In this document: positions 1-11,585 of the stretch, piece after piece
Numbering within the stretch: the stretch's first letter is position 1
How the letters are laid out: each line of letters begins with the position of its first letter
Source of the DNA: Chalara sp. BL73
Taxonomy: Eukaryota; Ascomycota; Leotiomycetes; Helotiales
NCBI GenBank assembly: GCA_918026815.1
Contig: CAKJVC010000150.1
Span: 558,001-622,000, forward strand
Direction: 5' to 3'
DNA: 64,000 nucleotides
Notes under the pieces: generated by a model
What the model was told of the DNA's origin: nothing
Databases searched by the model: none
Seen by the model: only the letters and a program-made list of their open reading frames with translations
Translations under genes and position numbers: made by a program

Positions 1-1822
1 ACAATTAAAATTTCTGAACGGTTCCTTGTATTCCACGCTGGAACTGGACGCACAGTCTTGGAATAGATTGCCTATCACTTGATAGTGAGAATGTAGATCA
101 TTCCAAATAGTGACTGCTGCATCTTAAGGACGTAAGAATCTAAAGCCGAACAGCTAGACTCAATTGTGCAGTTATAGTGTAGATACTATATTTGGATTAT
201 TTAAAAGGCAGATTTGGCCCACCTACACATCTCGGGCCGAGGTGGAGATGTGAGGGATCGAAAGAGAGGCCGACAAGTGCTTGTGTGGCCAGGACGTGAT
301 GTTAACTAATACTTCCTGCTTTAATAATATTCCACTTAGGGGTTAACTCGTACCACCCCTACATTCCCTTCGCATTCACACATGAGACAAGTTGTGAACT
401 AGCCGTGCCCTCGACATATACGCTTACGGACGTCACATACCCCAAGAGCACCGTAAATATTAACCCGTAAGCGTGTGCTTTCAGCCCCATTATCTAAAAC
501 TCTGTTAAACTCGTTACTAGTGTGTAGAGTTGTTGGCCTTACCTCTACTGCCTCGCCGAACGCTAGTTGCAGCTGTTATAAATAATTGTTCAGTTAAGCT
601 GCCGGTTTCTGTTACTGTATCTTGGAAAATCTCTCTCCGTACGAGCGTGTGTTGAGGGTGTGTTCGGGGCTGTGGGAGAGGTAGGTGCATGTTTAGGTGT
701 CTTTTGGATGTGAGAAGAGGTAGCTGCGTTCAGATGTATAGGAAAAATAGAGGGAAAGAGGTTGGGATAACGAGATTAGGGACAAAGGCGTACTTATAGA
801 TTGACTCTATGGTACTGCAGTGGTAGAAACGGAATAATTATTCTAATACAAACTTGCTTCCACATACGTGAGCAGCTGGGAACCTATCTATTTTGTAGTG
901 CAGCGAGGCGAAGACGCATTCAGCGGCTTATAAGTGTTGTAACTTTGTAGTCCAAATTATGTAAATATCCATGACGTCAGATCACGAAGAAGCATAAATC
1001 TGAGCTCAAAGTATAACCCGGTTTGGATTAAATTGGATTCAAGAATTGGCATACCAACCAGCGGTCTTGACTACCTGGCCTCGAGGACAGCTGGTCCGGT
1101 CTAATGGACATGGAATCCACAAATCCCCCCTTGAGCTGGCTAGGCATCTGGATAGTAATGGCCGGCCTCACCATTCGGCTTATTTCGCTCATGCACAAGC
1201 GCTTGTGGAAATCTCCACCGCTGCGATCGTATCAATTCGACTAATCTTGGATTATAATTATGTATAGGCTATATGGTGTGAGTGCATTTATATATATATA
1301 AAGTCGAATTGCAGGATTGCGGAATTTATCATGGGAATTGACGGATATCTGCTGACGCCGGAGGTGGACGATGTATGTACTCGATACTGTTCTGATGCTT
1401 GGCATCGCGGTGTTGTTCTACCTCGAGTACTCAAGTAATATGGCAGCGAAGGAGTTCTCGGATGTCCAACTTAAGAGCCAAGTGTCGTTGACAGAGTTGA
1501 GCTCTTGCTAGCCTACAACCAAATATTCAGCCTTTTCAGGTCCGTGCGTCATTCAGAAAGTTCTTCGCAAACCACAAACTAAAGAGTATAGAATGCTGAT
1601 GATGCTTTAATAATCGACCTTAGTAAATAAAGTAGTAATGAGTGTATTACAGTGGTTACAATGCAAAAAATTTATGCAAAATACCAATGAAGTCTTAAAA
1701 GTAACCATGCCAAGCCTAAGTGTACACGGACGGGAAAAGCTGGAATATTTGGGCATGCACGAAGTATAGTATGAGTAACAAGGGTAATTTAACCTTAAAC
1801 ACCCTAATCCTCAGAAATTGAG
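1..1822. other. Gene-free AT-rich stretch
   Basis: No convincing coding sequence was found. A 73-codon open frame at 1046-1267 lacks an ATG and shows no recognisable motif. A short TA run lies near 1287-1300. The right end is the 3' flank of the bL27-like gene on the minus strand. Confidence 0.6.
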
Positions 1823-2216
1823 CTAATTAACCGACACCCTTTTCCCCGAAAACTGTACAACACCAGCTATAAGAGCGAACAAAGTATGGTCGGCCCCTAC
1901 CCCAACATTCACGCCAGGAGAGAAATTCCGCTTATTCTGGCGAACGAGGATGCTGCCAGCGGAGACGGATTGGCCGTCATACACCTTTACACCTAATGAA
2001 GCGGTCCTGCGTTGGGGCAAATTCTTTTGATATAAGGCATCGGCAACGCTCCGAGAAGCACCAACATTTCTAGATAGCAGATTCCGGCTGCGCGAATATT
2101 AGTGGCAATCTAAAGTTTAGGAAGTGCATTAAATACTTTTCCGTGTTCTCAAATGCTTGACTGAACGAAACCGCGACAAGACTGAGTAGAAGAGTGACAA
2201 GCAATGTAGTCTTCAT
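1823..2216 (-). CDS. Secreted protein with a bL27-like ribosomal domain
   Basis: Two-exon model: 2137-2216 and 1823-2087, with a 49-nt intron (GTATTT donor, CACTAAT branch site, CGCAG acceptor), giving 114 residues. Exon 1 encodes a classic secretion signal: MKTT followed by about 13 hydrophobic residues ([12 protein letters not shown]), with cleavage probably near residue 19. It lacks the arginine-rich pattern of a mitochondrial presequence. Residues about 58-112 match the core of bacterial/organellar bL27: LGVK, then [16 protein letters not shown] and DHTLFAL, ending in KRVSV. The usual basic GGSTRNGRDS-like N-terminal tail, which reaches the ribosomal peptidyl-transferase centre, is not recognisable. 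The start is supported by a CAAAATG context and a TATA-like box. An ER-targeted bL27 would not be expected to work in a ribosome, so a new extracellular role, or a decaying duplicate, is inferred. Confidence 0.75.
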
Positions 2217-2320
2217 TTTGATATATGTGGAACATCAATCGTGAAATGAGAAGAAATGAGTAAGTGCACGCAGCTCTAATTGCGATTCTGACGTGGCAGC
2301 TATTATATCAAGGTTCTAGT
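2217..2320 (-). promoter_or_regulatory. Putative promoter of the secreted bL27-like gene
   Basis: A TATAATA-like motif lies at about 2301-2308 on the minus strand, roughly 85-90 nt upstream of the ATG. A pyrimidine-rich leader and an adenine-rich start context follow. Confidence 0.4.
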
Positions 2321-4245
2321 AAGATGTTATTAGAGGCACCACTGTGGGCGAACAAAGATACATACGGAATAACGTAAATACCGCTATTGCTGTAAGTGGG
2401 AATGCAGAATTGAATTTGAAAATTTTGAATATACGCTCAATTGACTAATATGCGAAGACTACTTTACTATAAATTAAAGGATATCTAAATAAAGTAACAA
2501 AAACCGGGAAAGCAGCTCAAAATATTTCTAAATCCTTAGGGAATTGAATTTAGGATCGATTTAGATCTTTAAGCGGTGGTGGCTTGGTTTTACGGTGTGA
2601 CCAACCAACTCTTTAGGTAACGAAACACCAGTAGCTTACTGTCTGAGGCTTGGAGAACAACGCTGGTTGTACTGCCCTCCTAACTATTTGCAATTTCCAT
2701 CACCGGTGAATGGTTTTCGAATCGCAAGTCATTTTCCTGTTTCGTTATGACATAAACAATGCAAACATAATCACATGACGGACAATGTTTTATAGGCAAG
2801 TTCTTGTATTCTTTTACGGAGAACGCTTAGTTCGCATGCGAAAGTAAAGTCCGTGAAGTCCCTTTTTTCTCGAAAGTGTTAGGCGGCTTAATCAAGGGGA
2901 AATGGGAAGAATTAGGGGAGGGCGAGAACTGCAGGAGTTGTATCCTGATGGAATTTCGCTATACTATGTGGTTGAAAGTTCCTCAGCTGCACTTGTCCTC
3001 TCCAAATCCTGCCCATGACACAGTAAGCTTAGTTACACCGCCTGATCCTCCAGCCCCCCCCGGCAAACTCGGCATGTGTAGGCGGAGGAATTAGGTCGTG
3101 GAAGTAGTGGATAATTAGCCGTTATTGAAGTGAGAAGCCTTGATTCATTAACAGGAAAAAAAAGGGTGTTATATACAAACCTATTCGTAAGGAGATCACA
3201 TGACATATTACGCGACTAACAGCCGCAGAGTCTGGATGTGGGATTCATAGACTAGCAATACTTGATGAGATAGGTATCTGTTGTGTAAATTAACTAAATT
3301 TCCTTGAAGGGCTGAAGCTGGCGGTGTCTGCCGAAATTTGGTGTTAGTGTAAAAGTGGATTGTGGCTCATAACGCCTTGTGGCGGCTCGCAAATCCTAGA
3401 AAGAATGAACGACTTAGTGAGGCAAATGATCATTGATCCATACGCAATTCTGGTGTCCATTCTACCAGCCATGTGATCTTGGCTATGGGCATCGTTCTCC
3501 TTCCCCTGCTACTCCGTCGCTTCCTTGAGTTCGGCCTGGTTCCTGCAGGTTATCCTCATACAACCACCTATGCTTTTCTCTTCTGCCCTTGCTCAAATCT
3601 CGACGTATCAATCGTGCAGTATGGTTTGTCGGCCATCGCCGGTGAGCACCTTGATCTGCGCACTGTAGCAGAGGTTATGTTATCGCGTGATAATTTGGTA
3701 GTTAGCGGTACATGACCTAAACCTATTTACAAGGGGGGCCGTTTTGAGCTCTACCTTCTCTCTTTAGTTTAGTATTCTCGTACTTTAACCTTTATTATAG
3801 CTTTCTAAGCGTAAGTGTTTGGCTCCGTGACAGGCGCGGCCGTTACAAGAGTTATTTTTCCTTTGCTAGCCTAGGTACAGCCTACAGTCTAAACTTGAGG
3901 GAAACACTTATAGCTATAGCTTCTTTAACCTTAATATATTGATATAAAATCAGACAACTGTTCTGTTCGAATAGGACGATGCGTTGTTCTTAATGTATGA
4001 CTGCGTTTATCCCTATGCCCTTACCTGGCAGTTCAAGCCGGGTGACGGCCCTGAATCCAACGATGGTCTCCAGAATTACACCATTCCGGCGCTAGTCATC
4101 CGCGACCAGGGACAGTATCCCGTATGACTCTTTCTTTCAGCCTCCAAATACGCCCCTCCTTCGGACGCTCCATAGGTAGTCTATAGAGATATATCATTCT
4201 TAACTCAGGCTAGATGGTATGCTTCAACTTGCACCAGACAAAGAC
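2321..4245. other. Mostly non-coding stretch with a possible exon relic
   Basis: No complete gene is visible. An ATG-initiated 44-codon frame at 3993-4127 (plus) is richer in GC than its surroundings and reads like coding sequence (contains WQFKPGDGPESNDG), but I do not recognise it. A hydrophobic 80-codon frame at 3473-3715 starts only with GTG. Either could be a remnant of a decayed gene. Confidence 0.35.
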
Positions 4246-7200
4246 TTAACTGCCCCCCCTAGTCCCGTCAACAACCCAGACCTGATCTTGCCGCAGCTCC
4301 TTAGCGACGATACGAAACGGGAACCATAACGGAATCAACGCCCAGGCCTTGTCCTTGAAATCCTGAGATATGGTATCGCGGACAGCTTGCACGAAGTCAG
4401 GGTTGTGTTCCCAGATGTCGGCCATTACCTCTTTCATTTTCTGCTTGACCTTCTCCAGACGGGCTCGATAGACTTCGCCGTCGGGGCCTCCAGATGCGGA
4501 TAGTAAATCTCGAGTGACAACGTCCTTAGCCACACGCTCCGCGGCAATTTCCACCTTCTCGCACACGAGCGCGTGCACGGGATGCAGCTCTGATATTTGC
4601 ACACGGCGCAATATCCGTACGTACCGGTCTTTCTCGGTTGCTTGACCGTCAAAACCGTTGCTGGCCCCATCTGCTGTCTCAACCATGAGACAGCATCGCA
4701 CAGGACCTTTCATCGACTCGTCACATATAAGGGCAACGTTGCCTTGACTAATAGCTGTGCGTAGCGGCCAGTTTTTCTTTCGGTCGTAAGCCTCAAGCTT
4801 AGCAGCAGACCATTTAGACAGCTTCTGGGCGCGGTATTGGTCTGATAAGTGATAATACTTCTTGGAGATTGGGCTGTGAAGCACAAGGACGTGTTCCCGC
4901 GGTACTTTTTCGATACCCTTCCATAGGAGGAGACAGCCAGCAGTTAGCCAAGCCTTAGGCTTTAGCAGAAATCCTGGAGATTCGATTCGTAAACCATGCT
5001 TAGTGATTTTGCCTTTGGGCTTCGTATAGCCAGTCTGATTGAACCGCGAAGACCTGGCATAGAAGTCGAGTTCTGAGCCGAGTTCTAAGTCAAGTTCTGA
5101 GTCGAGTTCTAAGTCAGAGTCCCAACTTAGCAGACTGCGAGGTGCCCAAGCCCAGCCGGGTTCTTGAAGTGGATTGTCGACATAGAAGATAATACGCTTT
5201 GGGAATCCATTCAACTTCTCCTCGATCAGCTTTAGGAGTTCAATCATCCGACACTCGGCACTTTCAGCCTTGAGGATGGAATTCGAGCTGAGAGAGAGGA
5301 GGTTGGCAATGCAAAGAGGTTCATCCTTAGGTTTTGAAACAGCGCGCCAGATCAAAGACTGTTGCATTAAGGCGGTTAGCGAGGCTGGTGAGAGGTTAGG
5401 CCAAGGCGTTTTCTTAGTTTTAATTTCATGAGTTTTGAAGAAGCCGCAGATGTTGATCAACTGGAGGACTAGTGTCAGCACCTACGACGAAACTTAACTA
5501 TAGCCTCTCTGGGTTTTTACCTCTTGATCTATGTCTATACGAAGTTGGGTATATCGCACATTGAGCTCGGCGAGGTCGAAAAGCTGTTGTCGGAGGCTGG
5601 CAAGCTGAATTGGGCCGTCGTTAAACTGAAAGTATAGGGACCTTGCTAATGCCCCTTCTGTAAGAAGGATCTTAGTCTTCAAACGGTTTCAAGTTCTATG
5701 GGTGGAATCTAACCTTGCAACGTCCAAAGCCGTCTCATCCATGTTGAAGTCGAGAGAATTCGCAGGAGACACTCAGCGGGGCTGGCTTGGCCCATATCGG
5801 ATAGTCGATACGAAGACAGAGACGAGTCCAGAACCAGGACATGCGCAGCATGATGATACACATCGGCAATTCGTTGGATAGAGATGTCCTTTGCAGTTGG
5901 TTTCTTTACGGTCCCTTCCTTTGCAATTTCTTCTACCGGGCAGCAAAGCGTATCGATCCAAAGTCGGTACTCCCCGGCCTTGGACTGGGGATGTTCTCTC
6001 CCTTTAACAAGAGACTCTAGGTTCCGGACCAGGTCCCTTAGTCTTTTAACCTGGCAGGTATGAAGTCTGTTCGCTCTGGGGTTCCCCAAACCATCAGCCC
6101 ATACCTAGAGACCAAGTTAGTTGAGGCCCGGCTGCAGCCATCTAAGCAAGGATCGAGAAGTACCACTCACATGGGAGATGGCAACAAAAGGGGTGCCAGG
6201 CTTGTACTCCTCCACACAAAGGACGTTATCATGAGGCGTATCAGTATCCGTAAGATAAAGGACAGGAAAGGAAGAGGTTGTTGTGTCTTCAAGTATATTT
6301 TTGACCTTACTATGGTCGATGCCAGTCTCCGGGCACTTGCTGCAGCCAGGCGCGTGGGAGAGCTGATAGGTAGCATCATCAATCTGGGCAGAAACGCACA
6401 TTCGACTTGAGCATCTCTCATGGCCTAACGCTGAAAGTGGCAGTTTCTGGCCTGACGCTGGAAGTGGTTGTTTCTGATCCGACTCTAGAAGTGGCCGTTT
6501 CAGCCTGCTGGCAAAGTATGTAGTATGTAGTCCCTTGTAGATAAACTTGGTTCTTTCTATGTCACTTCTACACCAACCTGCCTTGGCCATATTCTCCTCA
6601 GCCTTGCTCCCTAGGGCATAGGTACTGAAAGTCCAATTCCGCGTCGGCTTAATAGTGTTGGGTCTGCTCATCTGGTTATCATAAAGAATCGCCCAACAGG
6701 CCTCGGCCAGTGCCCCGACAGAGAACTTGATAGGATCACTGCATCCCCAGAAGGCTGAATCGATGGTGAGGGACGCGAATCGTATACATTCGCTAAGGTG
6801 ATCCAGCCTGCGCTGGTGGTCTGAATCTGGGCCGAGATTGCGCTGGCAGACGAGTTGCCGGCACTCTAGCAGCCTTGCGCCTGCGAGATACTGGGTCTCG
6901 CCTTCTGTGACGACATAATCCGAGAATAGAGCGGCAATTTCAGCTTCCGCTTGGGCAGCTTCAATCAGTTTTGCGCCATTGTCGTCGGTGTCATTAAGGC
7001 CTAGAAACTCGGCAAGTAACCCAAAGAAGAACCATGTTTGGACAAACGCCTCCTGCTCGGCCTGAGGCCTAGGATATAGCGCTTCAGTGAAAGGCTCCTC
7101 GCTGTGGTCGTTCCTCAAATGGTAAGGGATGCTAGACAACGCGGCTTTCCGACGATGGGCATAGGTCAGGAAGCGACGGCCGTCCCATCTCTCAGTGCAG

Positions 7201-7349
7201 ATGAACGGGGCTCTTAGGGCTGGGAAGGAGGGATCGTTTGGTACAGATAAAAGATCCATTGGAGACTTACGATAGGCAAAGTATGCTTTAGATGAGACGT
7301 TTTGCTTGTTCGAAGACTGTTCGTCGGAATGAGTGCATTGTTTATACAT
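4246..7349 (-). CDS. HET-domain (heterokaryon incompatibility) protein
   Basis: Four exons: 6171-7349, 5714-6104, 5521-5657 and 4246-5481, in frame for 980 residues. The HET domain begins around residue 380 with FVAISHVWADGLGN, whose HVWADG is split by a 66-nt intron. It continues with LWIDTLCCPV, then RIADVYHHAAHVLVLDS, then WMRRLWTLQEGALA, the standard HET motif order. HET proteins trigger cell death on fusion of unlike fungal strains and are usually cytoplasmic. The C-terminal third (about residues 570-980) has WAWAPRSLL, common in large HET proteins, and a short acidic LELDSELD repeat near 5055-5128. The start is the first in-frame ATG; upstream codons run to a TGA without another ATG. 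The third intron is only 39 nt, so that junction is the least certain. Confidence 0.85.
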
Positions 7350-8990
7350 CCAGACGGCATTTCTAGTTCTGCTGACTAGGCGGGGTATTTCTGGCGCCAA
7401 GTGCTGTCGGCTGTTGGAGGATGATCAACTGTGCAAAACTCCCTGCCAGGTTTCCATGCAGCCGAGACCCCTCTATTCAAACAGACCTGTCCTCACGCTT
7501 GACTAGCGCCATTGAGGGTGCTTTGTGGGATTTGAGGCGCGGCCCATTACAAAATAAGAATTTATCGATAATTAAATGGATCCATTTCTTTCTCTCTTAC
7601 AAACCAACTTTCCTCGCTAATATCGTTTTTCCTGCTCGGTATTCATAGTTTGCAGAGTTCTGCTTGGGCAAATGCAAATGTTTGGAGTAGGCATGAGAAA
7701 TAAAGGTCTTGATAGATGGTGAAAATACCGGAGGGTGGGCCTTGAAGAGGTAAACGGGCTAAGCATACCTGGGCAGGCATGAGCAAAAGGTAGCGGTGGT
7801 TGCCTGAGCCCGAGGGTTGGGATGAGCAAACATTCTGGTGGTATAGCGCCATCACGTTCTCAAACATATGAAGCTATAGTTACCCCAGATTAAGAGAATA
7901 GCCTAGTTCTCTTTTCCCTGGGGCTGCAATATCTTTTGATCGGGGCTAAGCAGTGTTCTTATTTACTTAAAATTAAATCTACTGAGGATTTGGCCGAAAC
8001 AAGTGATAAAAGATGGTATATTGACTTCTGCAAAGGGGTGCCTCCTTTTTAGTTTATGCAAACCCTTCAACTAACGTTAGTATAGAAGAAATTTAAATAA
8101 CATGTAAAAAAGGAAAAGATATTTGCGTTTCTTGATAAATAGGTCATTAAAAAGAAGCAACCCAGATTACGGTTTATACGTAGGAAAAGATTGATAAGTA
8201 TAAGGCAAGCGAAGAGAAGGATAAAATTCTTGATCATATGTTTAGGTTTTGATTTTTAAACATTAATAAATTTTCATGAATTAAAATTATAATCGCGTTG
8301 TGGTAGAAAAAACTTTCTCGCGATGGTTAAGTCGAGAAAATACATTTCATGCAGGGCATTCACTTATATGATCCATTCGCTTTCCTTGACTCAGGAGGCA
8401 TCACATTTTAAAGGAGGCCCACAAGTAAGCAGACGATTAGTTTCCATAGGCTGACCCGTGAATTAGTTATGTTACTGTCAACTCTCATATACAACTGATT
8501 TTTCAATGAATTAGTATCGATAACATTCACCTATTCCTACTTCTGAGCGAGTTTTGAAATGTCGATTCAAACCTGAAGCCCTATTTTAAAAGGGAAGTCG
8601 GGAATCAAGGCGTTTGGTGCCCATCAATTCTTTTCTCATCATCATGAGAGGGGGTTTGAAATGCAGGAAATTGGACAAATTTATGTAACATCTATCTATA
8701 AATCACTAAACATCTCTTACATTAACTTGTACAGGAAGGCAAATAACGTAGAATCCATGAATGACTTGTCCATTGTAATGGAGGAAAACCCTTCCATTAT
8801 TATAAAGTCTTTGCCAATGGAGGGCATGTATTACAATCTCCGGCGTCCAACTATATTAGCTGTATTTCTAAGGTCTGAGTCACAGCGTTATGGTCAGCGG
8901 GCACTGTCATTTTCCGGAATTCTTGAAAAGGTTGGCTGCTGCAACTTTTGGATATTTCCTTCATATTATATCCCTCATATATCTCTCAAT
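7350..8990. other. Intergenic AT-rich region
   Basis: This lies between the start of the HET gene and the 3' end of the kinase gene. A 74-codon ATG frame at 7643-7867 (minus) has no recognisable feature. The region 8661-9074 (plus) is open mainly because it runs into the antisense of the kinase gene. Nothing else is supported. Confidence 0.5.
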
Positions 8991-10339
8991 TTACATCTTA
9001 AACCACTCGTGCTGGACAACTTCTTCAGCACTCAAACGATTTCTCGGCCTGTAGGAGAAGAGCTTCATGAGTAAATCCTCGCACAATTTCTGCTCATCCT
9101 CCGGCACAGCCAACACTTTTCTATCTTTGCCACCTCTCTGAAACGCCTCGATTTTATGATTCAAAGCATTTCGTAGTGTATTCAACTCCCACTCTGCCCC
9201 TTCAACAATAATCCTCTTCCCATCTTCTTCGAAAAATTCCGACCGAGCGTCCCATTGTATCCACCACGGCTCTGGGAGCTTACCGAAAAAATCAACCATC
9301 TCCGCCAGCAGGTCATCTGTACCACTTAGCATATAGAAGAGTGCTATCTGGTGTCGGATTTCAAAAAGCGTGCAGCCAAGTGCCCACAAGTCGCAAGCTG
9401 GCCCGATGGATGTCATATCCTCCATAAGATATTCAGGCGGAAGGTAGTTTTCTGGAATCCCGAGGTTGGCAGGAGGTGATGAGAATGGAAATGATTCTCC
9501 AAAGTCTATGACGCAGATTTGTTCTGTTAAGTACTCGGCACTCAAGCATGAGAGATCTGTAGATGCAACAAGGTATTTCGGAGTCGATATATTCGGCTCT
9601 TCCCCGGACTCGGTCAAGACATCAGACAGCTCGGGTTGCTCAAGCAGAGATAAAAGTTTCCCCTCGCTAAGAGACTCAAGATTTGCAAGTTTGACTAGAA
9701 TATTGGCAGGGCGAAAGTCTGGCAGCGTTAACGGGGCTTTTGGGATGGGGATTAAGACATACCTCCATGGCAAAGTCTATTATGATGCAAGAATCTTAGA
9801 GCCTGAGCTGTTTGTAGACACATCTTCCTCAAGACCGAGCCTGGATTTTCCATTTTCATCCACAGGTTCGGCGAGACGCGAGGTCCAAGAAGGCTGAATA
9901 CAAGACACTGATGTGTGCCATTCGGTCCCTTATGAGAGAAATGGTCCTTTGGAATACTTATAAATTCGGCTCCTGGGGCGGATTTATCCAAATTTTGAAG
10001 GCGAAGATCCGGTATATCGCTCAGCGCTATATTGGCTGTATGGACTTTGATGGCAACATAGTGGGATTCCTGGAGATCGCGACAAAGCCAGACTGTACTG
10101 AAGCCACCATATCCTAGCTTATGTATGACTTGATAGCGACCTGCAGCACCCAGGCAGTCGCCTAAGTGAATAGGGTGATAGCCTCCTATCTGGTAGTCCT
10201 CTAGATCTTCAAGGCCATCTTGATTACCTGCTAAATAAGTACCGTGGGATGTCGCCGGGGCGTGAGAGAGGCACGACATGTCGTCTGGGAACTCATATTC
10301 AAACCCCCCACTATCGGAGGTACTGTGACGTTTCTCCAT
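8991..10339 (-). CDS. SRPK-like serine/threonine protein kinase
   Basis: Exons 9763-10339 and 8991-9718 with a 44-nt intron give 434 residues. The glycine-rich loop LGYGGFSTVW and catalytic lysine in VAIKVH are near residues 75-100. GPNGTHQCLVF is characteristic of the fungal SRPK-like group. The catalytic loop reads HGDFRPANIL and is created by splicing. The metal-binding motif VIDFGES is followed by the activation segment NYLPPEYL and the CDLWALGCTLFEI helix. All core kinase residues seem to be present, so catalysis is likely. The substrate is unknown; true SRPKs phosphorylate SR-rich splicing factors, but the many fungal paralogues are uncharacterised. The insert between the lobes is short, giving a compact protein. 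Confidence 0.85.
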
Positions 10340-11580
10340 TTGGCATTATTATAGCCGAGAGTATTCCTCATCCGGATGAGAAACTGAATGTGGGCTCTAC
10401 GGGGGTTGGACGGGCCGAGAAAGATCTGTAAAAACTGCCCTTCAAGGCTCAGACTCAAGTCCCGATGGCAATGGACTTGGCAAATAATTAAAAGATGAAG
10501 AGAGAGAGATTTAACTAGATGGGAAGCACATGCGTCTGACAATAAGCAATTTCAGATCATGACATGTTGAGGGAAAGTTGGTTGCGGAATAGATGGTCGT
10601 GCCTAGCGCTGTGTTTGTAAGTAAGTACAGTGCTTTGTGGTGCGCTAGCCGTTGTAAGGTTGGCCTCTTGAGTGGTCAAAAAGGGACGACCCGCTAAATT
10701 AACCGCCAACATCCAGTAAGCACTGAAGTCGACCAATTTCAATAAGAAATATCCCCCCCCTTTCCCCCTTATTTTTGCCCTGTTAATACTCAATTATCTT
10801 ATTATATAGTAGAATAGATATCATATTACTAACCGGTCTCTTCCCGGCGCTACCCCGTCGCTTATGCCATCAGTGTTTTGGTACAATCATCCCCCTTGGT
10901 AGTGCCAAGGAAAGTTGTGACACTTCACAAAACCACGAACACATCTTCGACCGATTACGTAGATAACGCCGAGCTGTCATCGCCTAGCACTCGCCAGTAC
11001 TTGCCGCTCTTGGCGTCTTCTCCCTTTAGAATATAAGGGTTTGACCCAGTCACATATATATACTTAATCACATAGTAGTATATCTTCTTGGCCAGAATGT
11101 ATTACTTTGGCAAACAGCAGAGCGTTATCTTTTAAATTTCTGATCACACCCATAATATGTTACAGTACAGTGTAGCCGAGACTTGCCCCGGAAGTCGCAA
11201 CTCTTCCCCCTTCCCAAAACAATGTTGTATCTAGCTTTCTTTTCCTCGCAATATTTTGGTACCTCCCAGTTTGCCTTTCTCAATTGGTAAGTAACTCCAA
11301 CGAGGCGGGATGTAGCGCCTAAGTGTTCTATGATGTGCTCCGCGTGTATGGGCGTAGCGCTTTGCCTACCTGGCATCAGCTGAAGATTGCAGCCTTGCAC
11401 AGATTTCTTTTCTTCACAAAGTTTTCGCAATAGCAAAGATATCTTCACTTCCACAGGCCTTCAGTGTTACAAAAGTTGTCGTCGTCTTCAGGCCGTTGCC
11501 GTCTCCCAGAGTGTGTCGTTACTCTAGACGCATACAAAACTCTGGAGTGGTACCAACCAGTTGAACACAAAAACACAGCC
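10340..11580. other. Intergenic region upstream of the NLR relic
   Basis: No supported gene. This is the 5' flank of the kinase (minus) and of the decayed NLR (plus). Short frames on both strands show no motif. A C-rich run lies at about 10750-10768. Confidence 0.5.
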
Positions 11581-11585
11581 TCGCA

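Noticed and set aside
1823..2020. Calling the bL27 fragment a stand-alone ribosomal protein or pseudogene
   Set aside because: An in-frame upstream exon with signal peptide, clean splice sites and promoter features make a complete gene the better reading.
8661..9074. 137-codon plus-strand frame
   Set aside because: Its second part is antisense to the 3' end of the kinase gene and the rest shows no motif.
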